This document shows, one piece after another, positions 9,126-20,692 of a DNA stretch of 64,000 bases (the stretch's first letter is position 1; the number at the start of each line of letters is the position of its first letter). The stretch is from Ariolimax columbianus. Lineage: Eukaryota > Mollusca > Gastropoda > Stylommatophora > Arionidae. The stretch covers positions 49,397,019 through 49,461,018 of the forward strand of contig JAVGWX010000008.1 of NCBI GenBank assembly GCA_036924085.1. The letters run 5' to 3'. The translations under genes were made by a program, and so were the position numbers. Under the pieces are notes generated by a model. That model did not search any database. It had not been told where the DNA came from and saw only the letters and a program-made list of their open reading frames with translations.

Positions 9126-12100
9126 CAAGTTTTAAGGTCCTATATATAGCATCTTACTATCCACAAGTTAACATGCCAACATCAAGTTTTAATGTCCCAC
9201 AAAGTATCTACCTAAACACATGCTAACAGTCATTTATATAATACCTTACTGTTAGAATATTAACATACATATAATTAACTGTATTGTCCCATAACGTATC
9301 GTACTATCCCATGTAAACAGATGTACACTTATACAAAACATTACAGTCCTACATAGTAATTTGTTATCTGTATATTAACAGACCAATATTAAGCTTTATT
9401 GTCAATTAAAAATATTGTACAATCCCAATGTTATCAGACAGAAAGCTTTAATGTCCTACATAAAATCTTACAATCCACATATTAACAAAACAACTCTAGA
9501 TTTAATGTGCTATACACTATCTACTATCTAGATGTTAAAGACTGATCCAGAGCATTGATGCACTAGATAGTTTCTTACTGCCACAATGTTAACAAACCAA
9601 CACAGAGCTTGAATGTCCTACACAGTTTCTTACTGCCTCAATGTTAACAAAACAACACAGAGCTTGAATGTCCTACACAGTTTCTTACTGCCTCAATGTT
9701 AACAAAACAACACAGAGCTTGAATGTCCTATATAGTTTCTCACTGTCACAATGTTAACAAACCAACACAGAGCTTGAATGTCCTACATAGTTTCTCACTG
9801 TCACAATGTTAACAAAAAAACACAGAGCTTGAATGTCCTACATAGTTTCTCACTGTCACAATGTTAACAAACCAACACAGAGCTTGAATGTCCTACACAT
9901 GTTCTCACTGCCTCAATGTTAACAAACCAACACAGAGCTTGAATGTCCTACACAGTTTCTCACTGCCTCAATGTTAACAAACCAACACAGAGCTTGAATG
10001 TCCTATAAAGTATCTTACTGTCAACAGAAGCAGACCAACACCTCATTTTAGTGCAATACATAATATATTGCAAACTACATGTTAACAGGCAGATGCTGAG
10101 CTTAACTGTTAAAAATAATATCTTACTGTTCACATGTTAATAAACAAACACCGAGCTTTTAGCATAGATGACCTACGTAGTATCTTACTCTACAACTGTT
10201 AGCAGACAGACACTGAGTTTTATTGTCCCATGTACTATTAAACTGTTTGCATGTTAACAAACCATTCTTATTTGTTAATGTCCTACATGTTATCTTACTG
10301 TCCAGAAGCTAGCAGTCTCATAGGAATCTTTAATGTCCAACATATTGTTTTACTTTTCACATGTTAACAGAACAACAGCAAGCTTTACTTTGCTACATAG
10401 CATCATACTATCTACTTGTTAACAGAACGACAGCAAGTTTTACTTTGCTACATAGCATCATACTATCCACTTGTTAAAAGAACAACAGCACGTTTTACTT
10501 TGCTACATAGCATCATACTATCTACTTGTTAACAGAACGACAGCAAGTTTTACTTTGCTACATAGCATCATACTATCCACTTGTTAACACACCAACAGTG
10601 AACTTTCATGTCCTACATATTTTCCTAATGTCCAAATGTTAATACACAGCAACCAAGATATAATGCTCTATATATTATCTCACTTTCCACATGAAAACAG
10701 ACCAACATCATGATTAGGTATCCTATATAGTATATTATTATCCCCAGGTAAACAGACCAAAAATGAGCGGTGATGCCCTACATAGTATTTTACTTTCCAC
10801 ACGTTAACATACCAACACTGAGCTTTATTGTCCTACATATCCTGTTCATACCCAGATGTTAACAGGCAAATATCAAGCTTTAATGTCCTTTACAGTGTCT
10901 TACCTTCGTTTTGTAAACAGACAGACACCAAGACCGAATGTTATAACGGCTTCCTGCTGTCTCCATGTCAACAGACAAACACCGAGCTGTAGTGTTGTAA
11001 AAAAAATGTTTCTAATCAAATTATTAATAGACCCACACTGAGCCTTATCGCAAAAACAAAAAAAACAAAAAATTATCTTCTGTTCCACAAATAAAGAGAT
11101 AGCAATAGGCTTAATTATCTTATTATCTGACTATCACTATGGAAACAGAATGACACCGAGGTTTATTGTCCTAAATATTATCTTGATATTCACAAGGCAA
11201 AAGATGTAGACCTACAACAAGCTTTACTGTCCCATATAGTATCTTACTTTTCACATCTAAACAAACTGACCATGTCTATTAATGTCGTGCATATTATCCT
11301 ACTAATCACATATAAATAGATCCACACAAGCTTCAATGTCCTACATTTTATCTTTAAATCCACATGCCAGAATAACACTGAGCTTTACTGCCATACATAT
11401 TATCTTACCATCCCCACGTTAACAGACCAACAACGAGATTTGATATCCTACATATTAACTTATCATCCACAAATTTACAGACCAGCACCATGATTTGATA
11501 CTCTACATATTATCTTACCATTCCCATGTTAACAGATCAGCACCGAGGTTTGATACCCTACATATAATCTTACCATTCCCATGTTAATAGACCAACAACA
11601 AGATTTGATACCCTACATAGTATCTTACTATCTACATGATAACAGAGACCACCACTGAGATTTGAAACCCTACATATTTTCTTACTAACCACGTGTTAAC
11701 AGACCGCCGCTGAGATTTGATACCTTACATATCTTTCTTTCCACATAGCAACAGATGTAGACGGCCACCAAACTTTACAGTCCTATATAATACGATAGAA
11801 TCCATAAATTAACAGTCCAACATCAAAACGTATGTCCTACATAGCATTTTACTGTCACCATGTTAACAGACTTCATGTTTTAGTGAAATCAGTTACCAGA
11901 GGACGCAGCGCTGAGACAGAAGCTGTGGTGCAGCCACTCCGACCTGAAGGGACACTAGGATTTAATGATCTACATATTATCTTACTATCCACATGTTAGA
12001 AGTCAGATACTGAGCTTTAATCTCCTACATAAGATCTTACTAGTTACAAATCAACAGATGATAACCAACTTGGAGATTTACTGTCTTGAAAAATATCTTA

Positions 12101-12950
12101 CTATCCACATGTTAGTAGACTAACATAATAATGTTCCCTTAGGTGTCTGGGGCCTGTTGCGTCGGATGAACAGCACCACGTCCAGTTGTAACTGCATGCT
12201 GCCAGGCCTCCTCTAAGGCATATGGGGAAGCCGCTACCTGTTGAAGCCACGTGTTTTGGTGACGACCTCTACGGCGATTCCAGCCAGCAGGGTGAAGGCC
12301 GTTTACACTGTTGACTGTCTTTTGAAGAATCTGGTGAGCTGGGACCTCCTTGTCCAGGTGGACAACATGACCGAACAGGAAAATGCTGTGACATTCCAGA
12401 ATAACTGAGATGGGGGGAAATGTGTCTTTGCTGAAACATCTACATTCCAGACAAAATCGTACCAATGAGTGCTAAGGATGTGTCGCTGTAGTCGCTAGTA
12501 GACTAACACTAGCTTTAATGTCCTACATAGTAACTCACTATCAACATATTAGCAGACTGACACCAAGTTTTAATCTTCTACATAGTATCTCACTATCAAA
12601 ATATTAGCAGGCTGACACCAAGTTATAATCTTCTACATATTATCTCACTATCAACATATTAGCAGACTGACACCAAGCTTTAATCTTCTACATAGTATCT
12701 TACTGTCCACATGCTAACACATACACAACAATATTTAAATTCCTACATATTTTCTTACTATCCCCAAGTTAATACATACACAACAATATTTAAATTCCTA
12801 CATATTATCTTTACTATCCCCATGTTAACACATACACAACAATATTTAAATTCCTACATAGTATCTTACTATCCACATCTTAACACATACACAATAATAT
12901 TTAAATTCCTACATATTATCTTACTATCCACATGTTAACCACAATAGTAT
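9126..12950. repeat. diverged 55-bp satellite, copy A and beyond
   Basis: The same CTTACTNTCCACATGTTAAC core continues at roughly 55-bp spacing but strongly diverged. Locally re-amplified blocks lie at 9,570-10,010 (CACAGAGCTTGAATGTCCTA type), 10,370-10,590 (ACAGCAAGTTTTACTTTGCT type), 12,500-12,700 and 12,710-12,940 (ACACAACAATATTTAAATTC type). Interrupted by a LINE end at 12,130-12,485 and by an unrelated stretch at about 11,880-11,955. Confidence 0.9.
12130..12485 (-). mobile_element. LINE C-terminal fragment inside the satellite
   Basis: The minus strand encodes FGHVVHLDKEVPAHQI...AGWNRRRGRHQNTWLQQV...ALEEAWQHAV (open 12,139-12,465). This is the tail of a non-LTR retrotransposon polyprotein with the usual RRGRPxxTWL motif. 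Related copies are at 31,905-32,290 and 50,205-50,335. Satellite units lie on both sides, so it inserted into the array. Confidence 0.75.
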
Positions 12951-14920
12951 TACCGACTCTCAAACCCTTTATCTGTTTGCACACACTGACATTAACAAAC
13001 AAGCTAAACTCCTACTGGGTATCTAGTTGCTAAATGGCTGAATCAACAGCAACAGAACCAAACAAAGGGGTTATGCAAGCAATTTTAGAGCTGCATTTTT
13101 AAAAGCCAGTATGAACAGTACGTAGGAAGTATTACTAAGTCTTGGAAATCTGTCAATACTGAAGGACTTTACACAGTTGTACACACACGTACACACACAC
13201 GCAAAGCAATATGTGCATGTGTGCGTGAAGGTATGTTTAAAATAATAAGGTATGTATTACTACATTACCAGGCTTTCCATTTGGTGTATGTTAATAGTAC
13301 CATTACTCGAATAAACCATATGTACACAGACTGACAGCAAAGAGCAGATTTATCAATACCTGGACTTTAGGAATGTGTACTTTAGCATCTGTTTGTTTAC
13401 ATTCGTGAATATAGCATCTTGTGCGTCTGGTGAAATAAACAAGAAACAAACATACACTGGAATAAGGTTCGATTTAATATTTACGTATTTCAGATGTTAT
13501 GTTATGAATATTACTTCTACATTTATTCAGCCAGTAATGAACATGCAAGATTCCTCCATATGATTAGTGTGATTATAATGATGGTCACGGGTGTCCTGTT
13601 TAAAAAAAATGTACAGTTTGAAATATGAATATGTACAATAAGATTAACAATCTACAGATGGGATGTTAGAGAAATTTACAAACAAAAAAGTCTCCATACC
13701 TTTGCTAACGTCTCATTAAATCCAACAATTTGAAAGTAGCACACACACAATATAAGCACGCTTGACCATAAACAACTCTCAGCACAGATCTTCGATAGCT
13801 AGATAAAAGTTACACGACCTAGTAGTGAACTGTATTTACACGGACAATAATTACTTCGCCACAAGGGCAATGAATTGAAAAGAAAGGGATGTAATAAATG
13901 CATCACAATATTATACATCATTTAATAATCACATTAAAATAAAGCTAATATTTCTAATAGTTAAGGGTGTGTTTAATGCAGCATACTATACAAACTTTAC
14001 TCTTGGGCAATTTCTAAAATTTATTTACATTTTATGGATATTATTAAATTACTTTTTGAAAACAATATGCGAGCCACTGTTACCACAACAGAGGTAGCTT
14101 AAACAGGCATCAGCATATATGTTAACTATAACTTTACTAGTAACAGCTACAGGAGCAGCCAGTGTTGTCTTCTGCCAGTTACTTGTCTAGTTCGCTCCAT
14201 GACTTCGACGCCGGTCAAGGTCCAAGGTTCAGCTCTTGTGATAAGCACGGCTTTGCTGTCACAATCGTCGCCGACGAGCGCCTGGGGTCGCGAGTTGTTC
14301 CTCCCCATATGTCGTGCACGAGGACGACAACAAGCGTGAGAAATTTGGTCGGGTGGATAATTAACACCTATCGCCTTCAGTGTACAGATGCCAATGTACA
14401 CGTCCATGTGGTTCTGGTGTAGGGCCATAGCTCACTCGTTCTAGGTTGTACCTGGATAAAGAGGGGAGATGCCCAAGCCAGAACCTCTCACGCAAATTTT
14501 TTATGCTCGGATAACTCTTAATGTTTTTATTTTGTGTATTTGTTTAGTTATGTCCCCTACCACGTTTGAAATCACTGAATGTGAATAACATCAGCGACGA
14601 AAATGGCACCCGACATTAAACTGCATCTCCTCCCCTCGCCTTCTACCGACACAAGCTGATAGAAGATGATGATGATGATAAGCCTGACAATGATAATAAC
14701 AAAACATTGATCATTTACTTACAAGAAAACAATTAAATAGATCTGTGAGCGTACAACCACGAAGGAATGATTATTCCATGAGATAAGCAGAAGAAAAAGT
14801 GTGATTCCCATAGAGACATGTTCAAGGAAACAAGACCACAGCATATGTACATAGAGAGCGTAGGATGCAACGTTGTTTTGCGGGGGGGGGGGGGGGGGGG
14901 AAGCTGCTTCTCTCCGGTTG
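12950..14920. other. sparse region, no gene recognised
   Basis: AT-rich. It holds a short CA-rich stretch at about 13,180-13,205 and short ORFs (13,375-13,563 on +; 14,162-14,422 on + overlapping 14,147-14,428 on -) without recognisable domains. Bases 14,150-14,480 are less AT-rich and could be an old repeat. A run of 20 G lies at 14,881-14,900. Confidence 0.4.
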
Positions 14921-14921
14921 C

Positions 14922-15010
14922 AACTTGTTCCAGCCAACCTAGCTGTAAATGAGTACCCGATTTACTGTTAGGAAAAATGAGAGAGGGACAGGTATTGCTT
15001 CTCACAAAAG
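14922..15010 (+). mobile_element. SINE tail fragment
   Basis: Contains CTAGCTGTAAATGAGTACCC, then GATTTACTGTTAGG. Related segments occur at 37,195-37,330 (with a tRNA-like B box in front) and 51,365-51,450. Recurrence is the evidence; the family is not identified. Confidence 0.5.
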
Positions 15011-16130
15011 CTGAAGTGTTTAGTTTGATTAGAGGTTTGCCTTTCTTGAGTCTGTGGAGAAGACTTGCCTTTTTCCACTCCAGACTGTATCCGTTTGGGC
15101 GGTATCATGACGCATTGGCCAGTGTATGGTGTGTGTATCAGAAGAATGAAGATTCCAGTACCTCAGCCCTGGCGGTAATGACTGATATGGAAATAAATTT
15201 ACATATCCGTGATATTGTAAGTCAAGACAGCAAGGAAGGGAACTGGCTACCCCCATCTCATAAAAGCTGAGCCCTCTTATAGGGAAGTTTCTACCACAAC
15301 ATCCCCGACTGCAGTATATTTGAATTATTTGATCTATCCATGAATAAAAACAGCGAGTTGGCTGTGTTTATATTCTGACATTCTTTCCTTGACATAATCA
15401 AGTTTGTTCAGCGGATTGTCGCTACGGTTGGCAGGTGTTCAAGGCATGTTTTTGTTCGTGAGCTTTACTCCCTTGTGCATTTTGTGATGTTCCTTAACTG
15501 GTAGTGGGCGGCGGACATTGGAGTTCATGTTTGTCACACATTAGTTGGTAGCATTGATTGTGGAGAGTACAGAGAAACAAGAAGACCAAGGTGTAGAGAG
15601 AGAGTGAGAGAGAGAGAGCGAGAGTGTAAATGAGAGAGAGAGAGAGAGAGACAAAGACAGGCAAGAGGAATAAATGAAAAGGAAGGAAAGAAAGATGTAT
15701 ATTGTTTAATGACTTAATTGGTACAGGTGTTAAAAAGGATGCGAGGTAATTGGTTTTAGCAAGAAAAGGAAAAGGTAATCATGAAGGACTCTCTGCTGTC
15801 GAGGTTGAAGTGTTACAGACTTCACTGTACTTTTCCTCAGCTATTTATGAGGTGGAGTGGCCAACTCCCGTACTCGCCATATTTACTTCACTAACACTAA
15901 GCGAGGTACAGGTACAGTTATTAATAAGAATATTATTTGATAGAGTTGAGAGTAAGTAAACACGATTAGAAAAGTGAATAAGTTTCTACGGCTACATGAA
16001 AAGGGTTAGAGTCAAGTGTGTGACTTGATCCATGCCAAGAAAGCATTTCTTGTAACCACGGCTCCTGTATAGTTAGTTTATAACAATGAAAGAGCCGACA
16101 TCCTGACTTCAAAAGGCACAACATCATGTT
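15010..16130. other. no gene recognised; short (GA)n
   Basis: Short ORFs of 60-97 codons occur on both strands (14,977-15,270 on +, 15,029-15,256 on -, 15,750-15,959 on +). None has a recognisable domain or clear splice sites. A GA-rich microsatellite is at about 15,595-15,650. Confidence 0.35.
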
Positions 16131-16170
16131 GTTGTTTTTGTTGTTGTTGTTATTGTTGTTGTTGTTGTTG
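16128..16170. repeat. (GTT)n microsatellite
   Basis: About 13 GTT units with one interruption, after ACATCAT. Confidence 0.9.
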
Positions 16171-16199
16171 TATGCCCACCATAAGTAATATCACTCTTC

Positions 16200-16797
16200 T
16201 GTGCATGACGTGGCATGGCTCGGCTCGACTCCACTCGACTGCACTTCACTTCAATTAACTCCCCTTCACTTAACGTAACGTGACATGGCTCGACTCACCT
16301 CCACTCGACTCCACTTCACTTCAATCCACTCCACTCCACTTAACGTAACGTGACGTGGCATGGCTCGGCTCGACTCCACTTCACTTCAATCCAATCCACT
16401 CCACTCCACTTAACTTAAATTAACTTAACGTAACGTGACATGGCTCGGCTCGACTCCACTCGACTCCACTTCACTTTAATCCAATCCACTCCACTCCACT
16501 CCACTTAACTTAAATTAACTTAACGTGACGTGGCATGGCTCATCTCGACTCAACTCGACTCCACTTCACTTCAATTAACTCCCCTCCTCTTAACGTAACG
16601 TGACGTGGCATGGCTCGGCTCGACTCAACTCGACTCCACTCCCCTTCACTCCACTTACTTCACCTAACTTAACGTAACTTGACGTTGCAAGGTTCGGCTC
16701 GACTCCTCTCAACTTTACTCCACTTCACTTCAATCCACTCCACTCCACTTCAATCCACACTCCACTTCAATCCACTCCACTCCCCTTAACTTAACTT
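16200..16797. repeat. pentamer-based higher-order satellite
   Basis: Built from 5-bp words (CCACT, CGACT, TCACT, TTAACT/TTAAC). These are arranged in a longer irregular repeat of about 95-115 bp that starts at TAACGTAACGTGACGTGGCA and runs through TGGCTCGGCTCGACTCCACT. At 16,780-16,800 it runs without a break into the 3' tail of a minus-strand LINE end. Confidence 0.9.
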
Positions 16798-16860
16798 AAC
16801 GTCTTTAAACTGGTTAAGACGACTCTACGGAGTTTGTATACAACCAGTTTCTTGGGGGGT
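16798..16860 (-). mobile_element. CR1-like LINE 3' terminus (short)
   Basis: The minus strand has AAACTGGTTGTATACAAACT...TTAACCAGTTTAAAGACG. This is the terminal hairpin of the family at 19.3-19.8 kb, followed at its 3' side by TTAAGTTAAGTTAAG and then the pentamer satellite. Confidence 0.75.
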
Positions 16861-16861
16861 A

Positions 16862-16990
16862 GTGTTTACTGATGTGCGAGACCATTTTAATAAATACAAA
16901 CACTAGAGCTAATTAGACCCGCAGTCAGTTAAGCGCCATTTAGTTGCTCTTAACAAACCACCCGAGAAGAGGTACAAATAGTTTGTGTAG
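16862..16990 (+). repeat. fragment of a 370-bp dispersed repeat
   Basis: Matches the middle of the repeat at 24,336-24,722: GATGTGCGAGNCCAT..., CAAACACTAGAGC, AGACCCGCAG, GCGCCAT and AACAAACCACC. Confidence 0.7.
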
Positions 16991-17189
16991 ATTTTAACTT
17001 CAATTTTATCCGGGCAACGGCCTTTAATCCTACTCTTTCCGATTTCCAACTGCCAGGGAGTTTTTAACGTGCTCGACACTGAACACGGAAGTCCGATCTC
17101 ACTACCCAGAGATCGGGTGAATTTTTACCAGAAGATCCACGTAAAAAAAATCCCAGCCTCCACCGTGATTCCTACACACTACCAATATA

Positions 17190-18930
17190 CCAAGAAGAGT
17201 CCACAGCTCCATGTTTGCAGACGATCTGGCTATGTGGACCTCTGAAAAGAATCTCACCATAGCAAGTAATCGGATGCAGCAGGCCCTATCATCGCTGGAG
17301 GAGTGGGCGAACTCATGGCTGGTCAAAATAAACGAGGAAAAAACAACATGTACGATATTCTCGCTTTCAAACAAACCCCAAAACACCAAAATAAGTCTTA
17401 ACGGCAAATACCTGCGGCCAAACGACAACCCAAACTACATGGGAGTCACATTTGACCGGCGCATGACATGGAAAAGTCAGATCGAGAGAAACCGAATGAG
17501 AGCAAGACAAGGAATGGCAATCATCAGGAAACTTGATGGCACAAACTGGGGAGCAGACGCAAGTATACTAAAGAAACTGTACACTGGAAGAGTGAGACCA
17601 GTTCTCGAGTATGGCATTGCGGCATGGACCACATCAGCAAAGGCGAACATTGACAAAATTAGCAAACTTCAAAACCAAGCCATGAGAGTTATAACAGGAG
17701 GCATGAAGTCAACCCCAATTGTAGAACTAGAAAAGATTACAAATCTGCAATCCATGACCGACAGAAGAGAGACTGCAGAGCCCAGCAACAAGCAGAGAAA
17801 CTCAGAAGACTGACAGACCATCCAATGCCTCAGAGACTAAATAATTTTGGAAATGAGAAACTAAAGAGGAGAAACTTTGCAGAAATAGCCAAAGCAAAGA
17901 TGAGCGAAGACCCTATGAATGCATTAACAACACCAAAGCTGATCCTTACCACACGCAAACCTAACTGGAGACAGCATATATTTCCGAGGTGGTAGAAAAT
18001 ATACCAGGAATTGGAAAAAAGATCTGCCCGACTGAAAACAAAAGAAGAGACATAACCCTGAGGTTCATAACGAAAAACTACCCAAGCATGGACTGGACCC
18101 ATGCATACACCGACGGTTCTGTAACAAACACAACACAGAACGGAGGGGCAGAGGTTTTTCTGATCCTAAAAAATGGTAGAAAAATAACATTGTCAGTGGT
18201 AACTGGAAAATACTTCAGCAATTTCAGAGCGGAGGCAGAGGCACTGAGGGCTGCAGTAGATGAAATGGTAACAGGCAAAAGAAATGAAAGCCATATAGTC
18301 CTGTTTATAGATGCTCTGGCTGTAGTAACAGCACTAAAAAGCCAGAAAAATACTGAACTTAATGATTTAAGAGCAGTACTCTGACAACTATGCCAGTAGT
18401 CCGTACCAAAAAGAGTAGTGGTACAGTGGGTTCCATCCCACTGTAACATCCAAGGCAACGAGGAGGCAGACAGACTGGCAAAAGAAGGTGCAAGACTACC
18501 ACAATCAGACCCTAGTGTGACCTACGAAGAGTCAAAACGGCTTATTAGAGCTAGATACATGACCAAATGGGAAATAGAACATACTGGCTACACAAAAAAC
18601 GATGCCTATAACCAGTTGAACAGAAGAGAGCAGGTCGTGGTCTTCAGACTGCGCACAGGCCACAATAGACTGAGGTACCCCCTATTCAACAAATTGAAGA
18701 TAGGTGGCACTGACGAATGCTCGTGTGGTACCGGGAAAATGACCGCTGAACATTTACTGCAAAACTGCCCGACATACGAGGATCAGAGAAAGCACATGTG
18801 GCCATCACCAGTGGCAACACTAGACAAGCTCTATGGCAGTATCGACATCCTCAGGATGACAGCTGCTTTTTTCCAAAAAATACAGATTGACGTTTGACAG
18901 CTTACGAAGAAGAAGAAAGAAGAAGAAAAC
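17190..18930 (+). mobile_element. RNase H-bearing LINE, 5'-truncated, copy 1
   Basis: Starts at the RT catalytic motif MFADDLAMWTSEKN (17,211) and continues through the RT thumb (YMGVTFDRRMTWKSQI, LYTGRVRPVLEYGIAAW). The RNase H domain follows (HAYTDGSVT at about 18,100; FRAEAEALRAA; WVPSHCNIQGNEEADRLAK at about 18,430). A C-terminal Cys/His segment DECSCGTGKM...HLLQNC comes next, and the element ends in a GAA-rich tail. A frameshift near 17,770 and a TGA at about 18,382 inactivate it. RNase H places it near I/Jockey-type elements (inference). Confidence 0.92.
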
Positions 18931-19288
18931 ACTACCTCCGCCACCCGAGGCAGACACCTTATCACTGGACACCCCACCCCACACAAGCTTAGTATATTGA
19001 AATCTCGAACACTTCATTCCTGACCAGCGGTTAAATCTGCTGAAGGAAACACTTTACTTTACACACAGACCACTTTGCTTATCCATATGACTTTTATTGT
19101 TTATCCATATGACTTTTGCTGCATTTCTAGTTATTTATAATTTTATTTTGCAACCCTTATGGTGTGAATCAAGTTGGTTCTACAGCAAGATTTCAAAGTA
19201 CAACACCAACTGGGAGTGATCAGATAGGTGTAGGTATGTTTATGTGTTTACAAATCTGTATAAAAACTAATCTATAAAAAGATATCAG
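18931..19288. other. spacer, no gene seen
   Basis: AT-rich sequence with a duplicated TTTATCCATATGACTTTT-like word at about 19,078-19,115. Confidence 0.4.
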
Positions 19289-19765
19289 ATATCATAGAGG
19301 GGATATAAACATGCTGGAAAGAATACAAAAAAGAGCGACAAAGCTGATAGTGGAATTCCAGAATAACAGTTATGAGGAAAGACTCAGAAAAACCAGCCTA
19401 CAGTGAAGAGAGAAGAGAGAAGAATTCGTGGGGACTTAATACAGGTTTTAAGATGATCAGAGGAATGGATAAATTAGACTATAACAAGTAGTTTTTTTAA
19501 TACAGCCACCCACAATAACAAGAGGGCATAGCTACAAGTTGACTAAAGAGAGGTCCATATTAGATATTAGGAAATATTTTTTTAGTCAGAGAATGGTGAA
19601 TGCTTGGAATGCATTGCCAGGGGAGGTAGTGGAGGCAACTACAGTTAATGTATTTAAGAATAAATTGGATGCGTATCGCTTTTAGAGCAAGGTGATGTCA
19701 ATGAAACTGGTTGTATACAGACTCTGCAGGGTCTTCTAAACCAGTATAAAGACGTTAAGTTAAAA
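19288..19765 (+). mobile_element. CR1-like LINE 3' end, longest copy on +
   Basis: Frameshifted coding remnant: LERIQKRATKLIVEFQNNSY (about 19,315-19,375), RGDLIQVL, and VVNAWNALP-type sequence at about 19,590-19,620. It then has the hairpin ACTGGTT (about 19,700) ... AACCAGT and TATAAAGACGTTAAGTTAA. Confidence 0.8.
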
Positions 19766-19774
19766 GGTCCTATT

Positions 19775-20635
19775 GCTGTTGTAATTCTTTCTCGCATTTC
19801 CTCATTTGTAACTTGATCTTTGTACGTGACGTTTAGAAGTCTTCGGAAACATCTCATCGCCAAGCCCTGTATCCTCCGGTGCAGGTCAGCTGTAATTATC
19901 CATGTCTCACAAGCATAGAGGGATATTGACAGGATTAGCTTGCGCATTAACCTGAGTTGTGTGCATAGTGCTAACTGTTTATCTTGCCAGATTTTGAGTC
20001 GTGCAAACGCCACTATTGTCTGTGCTATTCTGGCCAACACCTCATATTTTAATTCTTTATCACTTACAATCGAACCCAGATCTTCTAAAACGGTCAACCA
20101 TTTCGAGATCCTGACCATTAGCTTGTATCCTACTGTTGAAGCCCTCGGTGTTGTTGGTCATTAATTTTGTCTTTCCAGCGTTCAACTCCTTAGACAAGAG
20201 CTGTATCATCGAGCCTTCTGACCTATCCTAGAGTTCTGCTTCTGTGCTTGCCAACCCATCGATGTCATCTGCAAAGTGAAGGTTGATAATCATTCGGCAG
20301 CCACCCCCCCCCCCCCTTCCACCCACTGACAGTATCAACGTGATCTCCAAGTGCCTCGCTCATTATTCCCTCATAGAATATTTTGAACAGAGTTAGGGAT
20401 CGTGTACAACCCTGTCTCACACCGACTGATGTGAGAAACCAGTCTCCACACCTCCCATTCACAAGAACTGTGGTGGACGCCTTGTCATACAGATGTTCAA
20501 GGACCTTTATAATATGTATGTTGATCTTATACATCCTCATGGTTGCCCATAGCGCTTTATGTCATACCCTATCAAACGCCTTCTTGAAATCAGCAAACAA
20601 ATGATACAATGTATATTGCTGTTCCAGATATTTCT
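19775..20635 (-). mobile_element. RTE-like LINE reverse-transcriptase fragment
   Basis: Minus-strand reading, from high to low coordinates: VLEHLYDKASTTVLVNG, SVGVRQGCTRSLTLFKI, the catalytic motif FADDIDGLA (about 20,250-20,280), and LILSISLYACETWIITADLH...RRLLNVTYKDQVTNEEM (about 19,790-19,930). Frameshifted, with a poly-C expansion near 20,307-20,317; dead. Confidence 0.85.
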
Positions 20636-20692
20636 TGCTTTGCAGTCTTAAATTAAATATCTCTTCTGTAGTGCTTTTTCCCTGTCTTCTTC

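Larger units (their letters stand above)
1..12018. repeat. large direct duplication, copy A
   Basis: Bases 1 to about 12,018 recur in the same order and orientation at 52,593-64,000. The offset steps from 52,592 at the left edge, to 52,574 (18-bp exon deletion), 52,575, 52,538 (36-bp array), 52,549, 52,049 (55-bp satellite) and 51,993. Both window edges cut the unit, so its true ends are unknown. Confidence 0.97.

Noticed and set aside
17211..18897. Host RNase H or retroviral pol gene
   Set aside because: The order FADD RT - RNase H - Cys/His end, 5' truncation, GAA tail and multiple copies fit a non-LTR retrotransposon. No LTR, protease or envelope was seen.
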